A DNA stretch of 34,866 nucleotides from positions 1-34,866 of the IMG/VR virus record IMGVR_UViG_3300010354_017890; one strand, written 5' to 3'. Below are positions 8,221 to 16,025 of this stretch, in pieces. The first letter of the stretch is position 1; each line of letters starts with the position of its first letter. The notes beneath the pieces were generated by a model. It did no database searches. It saw only the letters and a list, made by a program, of their open reading frames with translations, and was not told the DNA's origin. The position numbers and the translations under genes are program-made. Source of the stretch: a virus.

Positions 8221-9789
8221 ATGACCGAAAAAATTCCTCAAGATAATCTTACCGCTAAACAAAACGACTATGCTGTATTCTTACCAGCCTTAAGTAGTTT
8301 TTATGCTACCTATATAGGTAAACAACGTTATGATCCAAACTTTGTAGAATCCACAAGAATCCCACAAGGTTTTAATAACGGAATAGAAGGGTTGAATTGG
8401 TTGAATAATCAGCAGGGATATTTTCATTATAAGTGGGCTCTTTATAGTGCAGGTCACGCTAATTTGGATGTGAACAAATTTGATCCAAAAGAAGATATGA
8501 TTCGCAATAGAGACCCTAATACCTTTGTTCTAGGAGATAGCGGGGGATTCCAAATTGGTAAAGGTGTTTGGGAGGGCGATTGGAAAGATCCCAATTGTCC
8601 CAAAGCAGGATTAAAACGTCGGCAAGTATTAGAATGGTTAGATACTTATATGGATCGAGGTATGATCCTAGATATACCTGCTTGGGTAGCTAGAAGCCCT
8701 GCAGGACAATTAGCAACTGGTGTGACAACATATCAAGAAGCAGTAAATGCTACCATGATTAATAACGATTATTTTATGCGTAATCGTACAGGTAAATGTA
8801 AATTTCTTAATGTATTACAGGGAGAAAATCATTCTGAGGCGGAAAATTGGTACAATCAGATGAAAAAGTTTTGCGACCCTAAGCAGTATAGCCAACCATT
8901 TGAAGGTTGGGCCATGGGTGGACAAAATATGTGTGATGTTGATCTAATGTTGAGACGTTTAGTAGCATTAAGATTTGATAACCTATTAGAACGAGGACAG
9001 CATGATTGGATGCATTTCTTAGGTACCAGTAAATTGGAATGGGCATTACTATTAACAGATGTGCAACGTGCTGTACGAAAATATCATAACGAAAACTTTA
9101 CAATTAGTTTCGATTGTGCCAGCCCTTTTCTAGCCACTGCTAACGGTCAAATTTATACTGAAATAGAAACTGTACACAGTAAAAAATGGGTATACAGAAT
9201 GCAACCCAGCGTGGATAATAAAAAATATAGTGTAGACACACGCCCTTTCGGACAGGCAGTAGTTAAGGATCGTATATTTGATAGTTTTTTAGAAAGTCCT
9301 ATTAGTAAACGCCTAAAGATTAATGACATCTGTTTCTATAAACCAGGCGATTTAAATAAAATCGGTAAGGAAGGCAAAACAAGTTGGGATAGTTTTAGCT
9401 ATACACTACAAATGGCTCATAATGTATGGACACACATACATGCAGTGCAGGAAGCCAATCGCCAGTACGATTCTGATTCTTATCCAGAAATGCTTATTGC
9501 CAGTTTCTATGACAGTAAAAAATTAAGACAATATAATAGACAATACTTTAAACAAGTTGTGGACGATATCTTTTCTACTAGTGATAGAGGTAGAGCGGAA
9601 TCTACTATAGATGAATATACTAGATATTGGATGAATATTGTAGGAACAAGAGGTTATACAGGCAAAAATACAATGAATGCCAATACAAATTTTAATAATC
9701 TATTTGAATTTGAAGATGCCAATATCCAACTAGATGAAAATGGTCTAAACACAGAACTTTTAGTCGAATTAGAAAATAAGGTCAATTAA
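8221..9789 (+). CDS. dpdA: DpdA-type DNA guanine transglycosylase (7-deazaguanine insertion)
   Basis: A 522-residue member of the tRNA-guanine transglycosylase (TGT) superfamily. Visible motifs: LGDSGGFQIG (Asp106 corresponds to the TGT acid-base Asp), LDIPAW (151-155), NVLQGEN (197-203), GWAMGG (229-234), HFLGTS (265-270) and ISFDCASP, whose Asp298 matches the nucleophile of the TGT FDCxxPTR motif. The C-terminal CxCxxC zinc site of bacterial TGT is absent. Phage DpdA proteins replace guanine in DNA with a 7-deazaguanine base, which can block restriction enzymes. FolE, QueD and QueE in the same window supply the base pathway, which favours DpdA over a tRNA-modifying TGT. It heads a packed gene run; the next gene starts one base after its stop. 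I am confident of the superfamily and fairly confident of the DNA role. Confidence 0.85.
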   Translation: MTEKIPQDNLTAKQNDYAVFLPALSSFYATYIGKQRYDPNFVESTRIPQGFNNGIEGLNWLNNQQGYFHYKWALYSAGHANLDVNKFDPKEDMIRNRDPNTFVLGDSGGFQIGKGVWEGDWKDPNCPKAGLKRRQVLEWLDTYMDRGMILDIPAWVARSPAGQLATGVTTYQEAVNATMINNDYFMRNRTGKCKFLNVLQGENHSEAENWYNQMKKFCDPKQYSQPFEGWAMGGQNMCDVDLMLRRLVALRFDNLLERGQHDWMHFLGTSKLEWALLLTDVQRAVRKYHNENFTISFDCASPFLATANGQIYTEIETVHSKKWVYRMQPSVDNKKYSVDTRPFGQAVVKDRIFDSFLESPISKRLKINDICFYKPGDLNKIGKEGKTSWDSFSYTLQMAHNVWTHIHAVQEANRQYDSDSYPEMLIASFYDSKKLRQYNRQYFKQVVDDIFSTSDRGRAESTIDEYTRYWMNIVGTRGYTGKNTMNANTNFNNLFEFEDANIQLDENGLNTELLVELENKVN

Positions 9790-9790
9790 A

Positions 9791-10657
9791 ATGCCAAAAA
9801 GTTTAATTATTGGAATGGGCATCGGCAAACTTTATAGCCAAGTTCTCAAAGAATTAAACTATGAAGTGATCACCGCCGATCCTGTGGCTCATGCAGACTA
9901 TCTATATTGGGAAGATGCTTTAATAGCACATAAAAATTTTGATACAGTACACATCTGTACTCCAAATTTTACTCACGAATCAATTGCTCGTAAATTAGCC
10001 AATTATACCAAAATCATGTTTATTGAAAAACCGGGTTTGGAATTTGAAAGTCATTGGAAAAAACTTGTTTACGATTTTCCCAAGACACGTTTTCTAATGG
10101 TTAAGAATAATATGTGGCGTGACAATCTAGAAGATTTAAAGGTTTTATATCAAAACAGTTCAACAATTAGTTTTAACTGGCTTAATTACAATCGTGTGCC
10201 TAAACCAGGATCTTGGTTTACTGACAAATCTAAGGCATTTGGCGGGGTAAGTCGAGACTTACTGCCACATCTTCTTAGTTTGTTTGCTGCAATTGAACCT
10301 AAATACGATAGTGCAGTTTGGCTTTACCGACATGCTTGGCAACGATTTGATTTAAAAGATCTTGTAGATAGTGATTACGGCACTGTAGACCTTAATGGTG
10401 TATACAATGTGGATGATAATGTAGATTTAGAATGTACAACTAAAAATCATCGTTGTTATTTTAAAACCAGTTGGCGTACATTAAAAAATAATGAAGTGGG
10501 CATATGGTTCGATGAACAATTTGTAGAGTTGGGATTATGTCCAGAAAGTGCATATAAAAAAATGATAGTTAACTGTATGGATAATCTTTCAAATGATATA
10601 TTTTGGAAAGAACAATACGATATTGATTGCTGGATTCATCGGATGATAAATTTATGA
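9791..10657 (+). CDS. Gfo/Idh/MocA-family oxidoreductase
   Basis: A 288-residue protein with an N-terminal Rossmann fold (IIGMGIGKLY, 6-15), a TVHICTPNFTHE strand-loop (52-63) and the family marker EKPG (79-82), whose Lys80 matches the catalytic lysine of the family. These enzymes are NAD(P)-dependent and usually oxidise or reduce sugars, often nucleotide sugars. At 288 residues it is somewhat shorter than the usual 330-400. It lies one base after dpdA and shares an ATGA overlap with the MDR dehydrogenase that follows, so all three are probably co-translated. A link to the modified base or to a sugar placed by the glycosyltransferase downstream is inference. Confidence 0.75.
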   Translation: MPKSLIIGMGIGKLYSQVLKELNYEVITADPVAHADYLYWEDALIAHKNFDTVHICTPNFTHESIARKLANYTKIMFIEKPGLEFESHWKKLVYDFPKTRFLMVKNNMWRDNLEDLKVLYQNSSTISFNWLNYNRVPKPGSWFTDKSKAFGGVSRDLLPHLLSLFAAIEPKYDSAVWLYRHAWQRFDLKDLVDSDYGTVDLNGVYNVDDNVDLECTTKNHRCYFKTSWRTLKNNEVGIWFDEQFVELGLCPESAYKKMIVNCMDNLSNDIFWKEQYDIDCWIHRMINL

Positions 10658-11565
10658 ATAGAGTACTACAAACAGTAGGTGATGGTAAATTTTTGCAAAC
10701 AACTTTTGAATTGCCTCCCCTAGGTGATAAAGATATTCGTGTACAATCAATTTTTACAGGGATTTGCCGTAGTGATATTGATATGATGGTGGGGCAGTTT
10801 GGACCGTTGCCCAATAACATGCAGGGCCATGAAGGTTTGGGTAAAGTAATTAATGTAGGAAGAAATGTAGAGGACGTTGTTGTAGGCGATTATGTTGCCA
10901 CTAGAGGCGAACCGGCATATGCCGACATTTATAATGTAAAAACAGATGAATATGTTAAAGTTCCATCTGCTGATCCTAAGTATATTATAGAACCAGTTGC
11001 TTGTGGACTTAATCTAATTCATCAACCATTATCGGCAATTCAAGAAAGATCAGGCAGAGGTAAAAGATTATTAATTTTAGGTAGTGGATTTTTAGCTTGG
11101 GTGGCCTATCACGGTATAAAATTATACAATTTAGATTTTCAAGTTCACGTTGTAGGTAATAGTAATAAAGATATTTGGGAAACAGAAACCAAACTTTACC
11201 AGGAACCGCAGGTCAGTTATGATGTAGTGATTGATTTAAGCTCTAGAACAGATGTTTTTGACTCTTGGCTAGTTCAAAATGAAGGTCTAGTAATTTTAGG
11301 AACTCAAAAAACTGTAACTACCGATTTCAAGAATCTTCTTTGGAAAGCCTGTACAATAATTTTTCCCAGTCCAAGAACCAAAAATTTCTATTCGGTAATG
11401 CAGGATGCTGTATATTGGATTCAAACTGGTAAACTTAAAGTTGACAAGTTTTGGACGAAAGGCTATAATAGAGAAACTGAATGGCAACAGGCATTTAGTG
11501 AAGGACTCAATCGCCCAACTAATTATAGTCGCGGATACATTTATTGGGATCAAAATGGCAATTAA
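10654..11565 (+). CDS. Zinc-type MDR dehydrogenase, short form
   Basis: A 303-residue medium-chain dehydrogenase/reductase. It has the catalytic zinc ligands Cys38 in GICRSD and His59-Glu60 in GHEGLG, a GDYVATRG segment (78-85), EPVACGLN (113-120) and a nucleotide-binding strand ILGSGFLAW (141-149). The structural-zinc lobe with four cysteines found in alcohol dehydrogenases is missing, as in shorter sugar-alcohol or glucose dehydrogenase relatives. The start is the ATG at 10654, in the ATGA overlap with the preceding oxidoreductase; an upstream TTG would lie inside that gene. Substrate unknown, probably a sugar or polyol. Two oxidoreductases of sugar type side by side suggest a short two-step conversion. 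Confidence 0.75.
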   Translation: MNRVLQTVGDGKFLQTTFELPPLGDKDIRVQSIFTGICRSDIDMMVGQFGPLPNNMQGHEGLGKVINVGRNVEDVVVGDYVATRGEPAYADIYNVKTDEYVKVPSADPKYIIEPVACGLNLIHQPLSAIQERSGRGKRLLILGSGFLAWVAYHGIKLYNLDFQVHVVGNSNKDIWETETKLYQEPQVSYDVVIDLSSRTDVFDSWLVQNEGLVILGTQKTVTTDFKNLLWKACTIIFPSPRTKNFYSVMQDAVYWIQTGKLKVDKFWTKGYNRETEWQQAFSEGLNRPTNYSRGYIYWDQNGN

Positions 11566-12079
11566 TACAGAAAATAGACAGCAATTAGATTATTTTATTG
11601 GTACAGAAGTAGAACATACTATTATGCGTGGTCAACCTACACTATTTGTAGTGGGGGTAAAACCTATTGACGAAATTGTTCCTATAGCAAAAAAATATAA
11701 TATTCAACATATCTATTTAGGAACCAGTCAAAGCTTTAAACCTAATACTTTTTATGATTGGGATCAGTGGGATGCAATGATTTCCGGATTATTGGAAAAG
11801 GAATATTGGGTTACATTAGACTTTGATGTAGGCTATGCAGAAGATATTCACGAAGAAGGATGGTGTGAGCGCAAAACTTTTATTCCAATGATTAGTGTAA
11901 AGATTCCCTATATCAGTCTTTATAATTATCATGCAACTGTAAAGATTGATGATCGTACTTGGGGTGCAACTAACACAGGTGTATGGTGTCATCCTCTAAA
12001 TGAACTTATGAGTAGATCTGTATATACAGATTGGAAAGATTATGTAGGTGATAAACCAATTAACAAGGATGAACTATGA
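11555..12079 (+). CDS. Conserved phage protein of unknown function in the dpdA run
   Basis: A 174-residue soluble protein I cannot assign. It starts at the ATG at 11555, overlapping the MDR stop by 11 bases. Notable segments are GTEVEHT near residue 16, TLFVVGVKP, HIYLGTSQSF, WVTLDFDVGY, FIPMISVKIPYI and a C-terminal TWGATNTGVW. Alternating strands and helices suggest an alpha/beta fold, and the clustered Glu, His and Asp residues could bind metal. I recall similar proteins in marine T4-like phages but no function. Its place between the MDR enzyme and the small 148-residue protein, with overlaps at both ends, suggests that it works with the dpdA set. Confidence 0.55.
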   Translation: MAINTENRQQLDYFIGTEVEHTIMRGQPTLFVVGVKPIDEIVPIAKKYNIQHIYLGTSQSFKPNTFYDWDQWDAMISGLLEKEYWVTLDFDVGYAEDIHEEGWCERKTFIPMISVKIPYISLYNYHATVKIDDRTWGATNTGVWCHPLNELMSRSVYTDWKDYVGDKPINKDEL

Positions 12080-12522
12080 ATCAGGAACAGCGACAAAAAG
12101 TAGAACGTATTATGCAACAAGCAGAAAGAAAAATTTGGGTCACATTCCAAAAGGAAGGTATACATAAATATCCAGCAGCCGGAGAAGATCCGATGCTTGC
12201 TACAGGAGATCAATATGATGTATCGTTTTTGGCTTACCCTCATCGCCATATTTTTCATTTTCGTGTTTGGATCAATGTCTTCCACAATGATCGAGACATT
12301 GAATTCATTCAATTCAAACGTTGGCTTGAACAACTGTATTCTGGCCCACAAAGTGTTTTGCAACTAGATTATAAGAGTTGTGAAATGATTGCAGATGATC
12401 TATATCTGCAGATTGCTGAACGATATCCAAATCGAGCAGTTTGGATTGAGGTCAGTGAGGATAATGAGAATGGTTGTCTCATTAAATTCGAAACACATCA
12501 ATCAAACAAAATTTCAATTTAA
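12076..12522 (+). CDS. Small protein with T-fold (PTPS/QueD-like) features
   Basis: 148 residues, starting in an ATGA overlap. The middle reads HRHIFHFRVWINV, then a DIEFIQFKRWLEQLY segment, and the C-terminal part reads SCEMIADDLY followed by WIEVSEDNENG. This order loosely resembles the tunnelling fold of 6-pyruvoyltetrahydropterin synthase and QueD: a His-x-His strand, a (V)DF-x-x-L helix, then T/S-x-E-x-x-A-x-x-L and a V-x-V-x-E-T strand. The resemblance is by eye only and may be chance. If real, a third T-fold protein beside FolE and QueD in a genome without visible QueC would be a candidate for a late step on 7-carboxy-7-deazaguanine. Otherwise it is a conserved phage protein of unknown function. 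Confidence 0.5.
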   Translation: MNQEQRQKVERIMQQAERKIWVTFQKEGIHKYPAAGEDPMLATGDQYDVSFLAYPHRHIFHFRVWINVFHNDRDIEFIQFKRWLEQLYSGPQSVLQLDYKSCEMIADDLYLQIAERYPNRAVWIEVSEDNENGCLIKFETHQSNKISI

Positions 12523-12531
12523 GGACCTATA

Positions 12532-12711
12532 ATGGCAAAAAATGTTAAAAGATTTCTAGTAATGAAAGATGAAGTAAAACAGATTTTTTCTGATCTAGAA
12601 CAATATCTTAGCTACTGTAAAAATAATATGCTTAAATACGACGAGCGCGATCTATACAAAAGTGAACAATATAAGAAATTCGATAAAGAACGTAGATCAA
12701 CTGCCAAATGA
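12532..12711 (+). CDS. Small charged protein, 59 residues
   Basis: A short gene filling the space between the 148-residue protein and the glycosyltransferase. AAGGA (12521-12525) lies six bases before the ATG, and its stop overlaps the next start (ATGA), so it fits the coupled pattern of the run. The product is strongly charged, rich in Lys, Glu and Asp, probably helical, with one Cys and an aromatic LEQYLSYCK stretch. No family recognised. Confidence 0.6.
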   Translation: MAKNVKRFLVMKDEVKQIFSDLEQYLSYCKNNMLKYDERDLYKSEQYKKFDKERRSTAK

Positions 12712-13823
12712 AAACCATTTTTATTGTTGATCTGGAGCCAGTAACTACACGCTATACTGCTCAATGGAAATCACATATTCCAGAACTTTTAGGTTCTTTG
12801 AAAGGCTTTAATGTTAAAATTCTATCTGGCCCTGAAGATATCCCTAGTGCAACCACTCCAGGCGCTTTTCTTAACTTTGGCGGCACTAATATCTATAAAG
12901 CTAGCCAAGTTGAGCAAATGGGTAGGCTATTTTGCTCCGGATCAGTTAAGTCTGGCGATCATTTTTTGTTTACTGATGCTTGGCATCCTGGTATCATAAA
13001 CTTAAAATATATGAGCGAACTACTAGGCATCCCAGTTATTACCCACGCTCTATGGCACGCCGGTAGTTACGATAGTTTTGATTTTTTAGGTAGAGAGATC
13101 GGCCCTGAACCTTGGGTACGTCACGCAGAAAAAAGTTTTTATTACGCATTTGATCATAACTATTTTGCTACAGAATTTCATGTTAAAACATTCTTTGACG
13201 AATTACTACACGATGGATTAACTAATGAAAATCCTTGGTACGAAGAAGAATGGGAAGATAGATACACAGATAATAATGGTAAAATTATAAGATCTGGCTG
13301 GCCTATGGAGTATATGCCGGAGCTTCTAAAATCATTTAAAAAGATCACCAAGCGGGATTTAATTTTATTTCCACACCGCATTGCTCCAGAAAAACAAGTT
13401 GAAATATTTAGAGATCTTAAGACACAACTTCCGCAATACGAATTTGTGGTTTGTCAGGATCAAACACTATCTAAAGATCAATATCATAAACTTTTAGCAG
13501 AGGCTAAAATTATATTCAGTGCTAGTTTGCAGGAAACACTAGGTATAGGCTGTTATGAAGGCTGTTTATTAGATGCACTACCATTGGTTCCAAACAGACT
13601 CAGTTATACGGAAATGTATCTAGATCAGTTTAAATACCCTAGCAAATGGACAGATAATTGGGATAGTTATCTAGAACATAGAAATAGTTTAGTAGATCAT
13701 ATTCATAATATGATGACTAACTATGATAATATCAGACCATTGCTGGTAACACAAAATCAAATTTTAAATAGAGATTTTTTCTCTGCATCCCAATTAATCA
13801 ACAAATTTGTTGAATACAACTAA
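12708..13823 (+). CDS. GT-B-fold glycosyltransferase
   Basis: A 371-residue protein whose C-terminal half resembles GT4-type retaining glycosyltransferases: a LILFPHRIAPEKQ strand-turn (218-230) corresponding to the usual R-x-x-x-x-K-x motif, and SASLQETLGIGCYEG (271-285), where Glu276 and Glu284 form the EX7E pair. The acceptor is unknown. Phage glycosyltransferases act on modified DNA bases (T4 alpha- and beta-GT), on virion proteins or on host glycans. Placement at the end of the dpdA run with two sugar-type oxidoreductases makes DNA-base glycosylation worth testing, but this is inference. The start overlaps the preceding stop. Confidence 0.75.
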   Translation: MKTIFIVDLEPVTTRYTAQWKSHIPELLGSLKGFNVKILSGPEDIPSATTPGAFLNFGGTNIYKASQVEQMGRLFCSGSVKSGDHFLFTDAWHPGIINLKYMSELLGIPVITHALWHAGSYDSFDFLGREIGPEPWVRHAEKSFYYAFDHNYFATEFHVKTFFDELLHDGLTNENPWYEEEWEDRYTDNNGKIIRSGWPMEYMPELLKSFKKITKRDLILFPHRIAPEKQVEIFRDLKTQLPQYEFVVCQDQTLSKDQYHKLLAEAKIIFSASLQETLGIGCYEGCLLDALPLVPNRLSYTEMYLDQFKYPSKWTDNWDSYLEHRNSLVDHIHNMMTNYDNIRPLLVTQNQILNRDFFSASQLINKFVEYN

Positions 13824-13828
13824 ATTTT

Positions 13829-13835
13829 CTAAATA
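13829..13835 (+). promoter_or_regulatory. Candidate late promoter before folE
   Basis: CTAAATA 22 bases before the folE ATG, in a 34-base gap. An AAGGA ribosome binding site lies between the two. No -35 box is seen. Confidence 0.45.
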
Positions 13836-13857
13836 ACAATATCACAAAGGAACTAGT

Positions 13858-14547
13858 ATGGAAGACACAGGAATTCCACTAAGCACAGTCATTCGTAATC
13901 GTATTAGACATGCAGGTGCAAGATTTTATGCAAACGATAATATCAGTGATTATATTTATAGTGACGAAGAAATTGAAAAACTTGTAGATGAAGTCGCAGT
14001 TCAATTTAAAGGTGTTTTGAATAGTCTTGTTATCGATATCGATAATGATCATAACACACAGGACACTGCCCGAAGGGTAGCAAAAATGTTTATTAAAGAA
14101 ACATTCAGTGGACGATATAGAGCTGTACCAAAGGTTACTGCCTTTCCTAATATGGGCTATAAAAGTCTGTATACCACTGGTCCTATCAGTATTCGCAGTA
14201 CCTGTGCCCATCATTTTCAAAATATCGTGGGACAATGCTGGGTCGGAATTGTTCCTGAAGACGAAGTCATTGGACTAAGTAAATTTAATCGTATCGTACA
14301 TCATATTTGCGAACGTCCACAAATTCAAGAAGAAATGACAACTCAAATTGCTGAGGCATTAAAACAATATGCTAAAACCGAACATATTGCGGTTGTGGTA
14401 AAAGCAGAACATCATTGTATGACTCAAAGAGGTGTGCGTGAACACGAAAATGATATGGTAACTGCTATTATGTTAGGTGCGTTTGATAGTCATGCTCCAT
14501 TAAAAAAAGAATTTTATGATATTCTAAAAATGAATAGAGATAGTTAA
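13858..14547 (+). CDS. folE: GTP cyclohydrolase I
   Basis: A 229-residue FolE that converts GTP to 7,8-dihydroneopterin triphosphate, the first step of both folate and 7-deazaguanine synthesis. Zinc ligands are visible as Cys116 and His119 in CAHHF and Cys187 in HHCMTQRGV. The substrate-binding DTARRVAKMF (69-78) and GLSKFNRIV (139-147) motifs are intact. The usual Glu in CEHHF is Ala here. Most FolE proteins are close to 220 residues, so this one is full length. With queD and queE in the window it most likely feeds 7-deazaguanine for DpdA, though supply of folate for the phage thymidylate synthase and DHFR is also possible. It has its own late-type promoter element. Confidence 0.95.
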   Translation: MEDTGIPLSTVIRNRIRHAGARFYANDNISDYIYSDEEIEKLVDEVAVQFKGVLNSLVIDIDNDHNTQDTARRVAKMFIKETFSGRYRAVPKVTAFPNMGYKSLYTTGPISIRSTCAHHFQNIVGQCWVGIVPEDEVIGLSKFNRIVHHICERPQIQEEMTTQIAEALKQYAKTEHIAVVVKAEHHCMTQRGVREHENDMVTAIMLGAFDSHAPLKKEFYDILKMNRDS

Positions 14548-14551
14548 AAAA

Positions 14552-15304
14552 ATGTCTAATCTATGTTTTTTTGTAAGCTCAGCAATTAATCTAGATAATA
14601 CTAATAATATAGGTTTTAGCTATTCGCCTAAAAGATCTGCATTTAATGCAGAAGAACGTTTTCGACAAACACAATATACGTTAAACTCTATTCGTTTAAT
14701 AGAACCAGAGGCTGAAATTTATCTAGTAGATATTAGTGAAAATGCTTCGGAGTATGCTAAAAGACTATCATATGTACCTAACTTACAATTTATTTCAGTT
14801 CAGGACCTAGCGCCCGATATTGCAGAACAATGTAGAACAAATAATGCAAAAGGTTATTGTGAAACACTCTCTACTAAATTTTTCTTCGATAATTATATTG
14901 ACAATATTTCTTCTCGAGATTTCCTATGTAAAATTAGCGGAAGATATTTTTATACAGCATTTCAGAGACATCATTTTATTGAGGAAAATTTAGACAAATA
15001 TATTTTTAAACCTCTACATCTATTTAATTGGCAAGACAACTGGCAATTTCCTGAAGAATTAAAATTTAACAATAAATGTAAATGGATTTTTACCTGTACC
15101 TTTGCTATAGGTAAAAAGAAATTTCACGATTTCAGAAATAAACTAAATTACGCTGTTGATTTTTATCAAAAAGATGCATCTCGCTTTCATGTAGACTATG
15201 AATGTGTATTACCCTATTGTGTATTGGATGATCCATCTATTTTTGGTAGCTTTTGGCATGTAAGCGGTTGGGGAGGAGCTAACGGTGACTTTGGTATCTG
15301 GTGA
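14552..15304 (+). CDS. Unknown protein, possibly glycosyltransferase-related
   Basis: 250 residues, four bases after folE. The first 60 residues include a strand pattern ending in EIYLVDIS, which could be the nucleotide-sugar half of a GT-A fold. A KISGRYFYT segment at about 128-136 resembles a K-x-S/T-G-R-Y motif I recall from phage and bacterial GT-A-like proteins. The C-terminal part is rich in aromatic residues (GSFWHVSGWGG). No DxD motif stands out. The final bases contain GGAGG, which serves as the ribosome binding site of the next gene, overlapping by 20 bases. Possible glycosyltransferase; low certainty on function. Confidence 0.5.
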   Translation: MSNLCFFVSSAINLDNTNNIGFSYSPKRSAFNAEERFRQTQYTLNSIRLIEPEAEIYLVDISENASEYAKRLSYVPNLQFISVQDLAPDIAEQCRTNNAKGYCETLSTKFFFDNYIDNISSRDFLCKISGRYFYTAFQRHHFIEENLDKYIFKPLHLFNWQDNWQFPEELKFNNKCKWIFTCTFAIGKKKFHDFRNKLNYAVDFYQKDASRFHVDYECVLPYCVLDDPSIFGSFWHVSGWGGANGDFGIW

Positions 15305-16025
15305 TATTATAAATAAAAACTTTACTATAAAATTTTTTGACAAACCTTACTCATGTTGGATTTTAGATAAATTTCTTGATGACAACTTAATTGATGCAAT
15401 TTTAGAAAATTGGTTACCAGCCGATAATCCAAATTGGCATAATGAATATAGTACAGTCGATGGGGACAAAAATCTATTAGAGCAAGGAATGAAAAGCATC
15501 AGTAAACTAGAACTGATGCCTGAATTAATTGCTAATTTACTAAAATATTTCCATAGCGACGAGTTCACAGCTTACATAGGTAAAACACTAGGTATTTCTG
15601 AACTAGTGAGCGATAAACACATGCGTTGGTCGGGTATGCGCAATATGCTGCCAAATAGTTTTCAATTAATCCACAGTGATGCTAGAAAAAGTAAAGAAAC
15701 AGGGCTACGAAAAGAATTAACCTGTTTACTATATCTCAACAAAAACTATGACAGACAACGTGATCAAGGTTGCTTGGAACTTTGGAATGATGAGATGAAT
15801 GAGTGTATACACAAAATAGAACCTATAGCCAATCGTTTAGTTATATTTGTAAATTCGGACACTGCTTATCATGGTGTGCCAGTGGTTCTATCTGAAAGGA
15901 AAGCAATTACTTTCAGTATACTTAAACAAGGAAATACAGAAGAAAGATATAAGGCACTATTTGTTGCAAGACCCAATGATTCAATAGAAGTCAAACTTCA
16001 AGGTGTAAAAAGAAGTCAAATATGA
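15285..16025 (+). CDS. 2-oxoglutarate/Fe(II)-dependent dioxygenase
   Basis: 246 residues from a GTG that overlaps the previous gene but has a near-perfect GGGAGGAG ribosome binding site (15271-15278), which decides the start. The iron ligands are visible as His130-x-Asp132 in LIHSDA and His196 in YHGVP, followed by Arg205 in ERKAITFS for binding 2-oxoglutarate. The spacing is typical of the prolyl-4-hydroxylase-like group. Such enzymes hydroxylate proteins, nucleotides or small molecules and are common in T4-like marine phages. It is followed by two sugar-nucleotide SDR genes with ATGA overlap, so a role in the same surface-modification run is possible. Substrate unknown. Confidence 0.75.
   Translation: MTLVSGDIINKNFTIKFFDKPYSCWILDKFLDDNLIDAILENWLPADNPNWHNEYSTVDGDKNLLEQGMKSISKLELMPELIANLLKYFHSDEFTAYIGKTLGISELVSDKHMRWSGMRNMLPNSFQLIHSDARKSKETGLRKELTCLLYLNKNYDRQRDQGCLELWNDEMNECIHKIEPIANRLVIFVNSDTAYHGVPVVLSERKAITFSILKQGNTEERYKALFVARPNDSIEVKLQGVKRSQI

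Noticed and set aside
15338-15343. TTGACA inside the 2OG oxygenase gene
   Set aside because: No TATAAT-like box lies 16-18 bases downstream and it is within a coding region.
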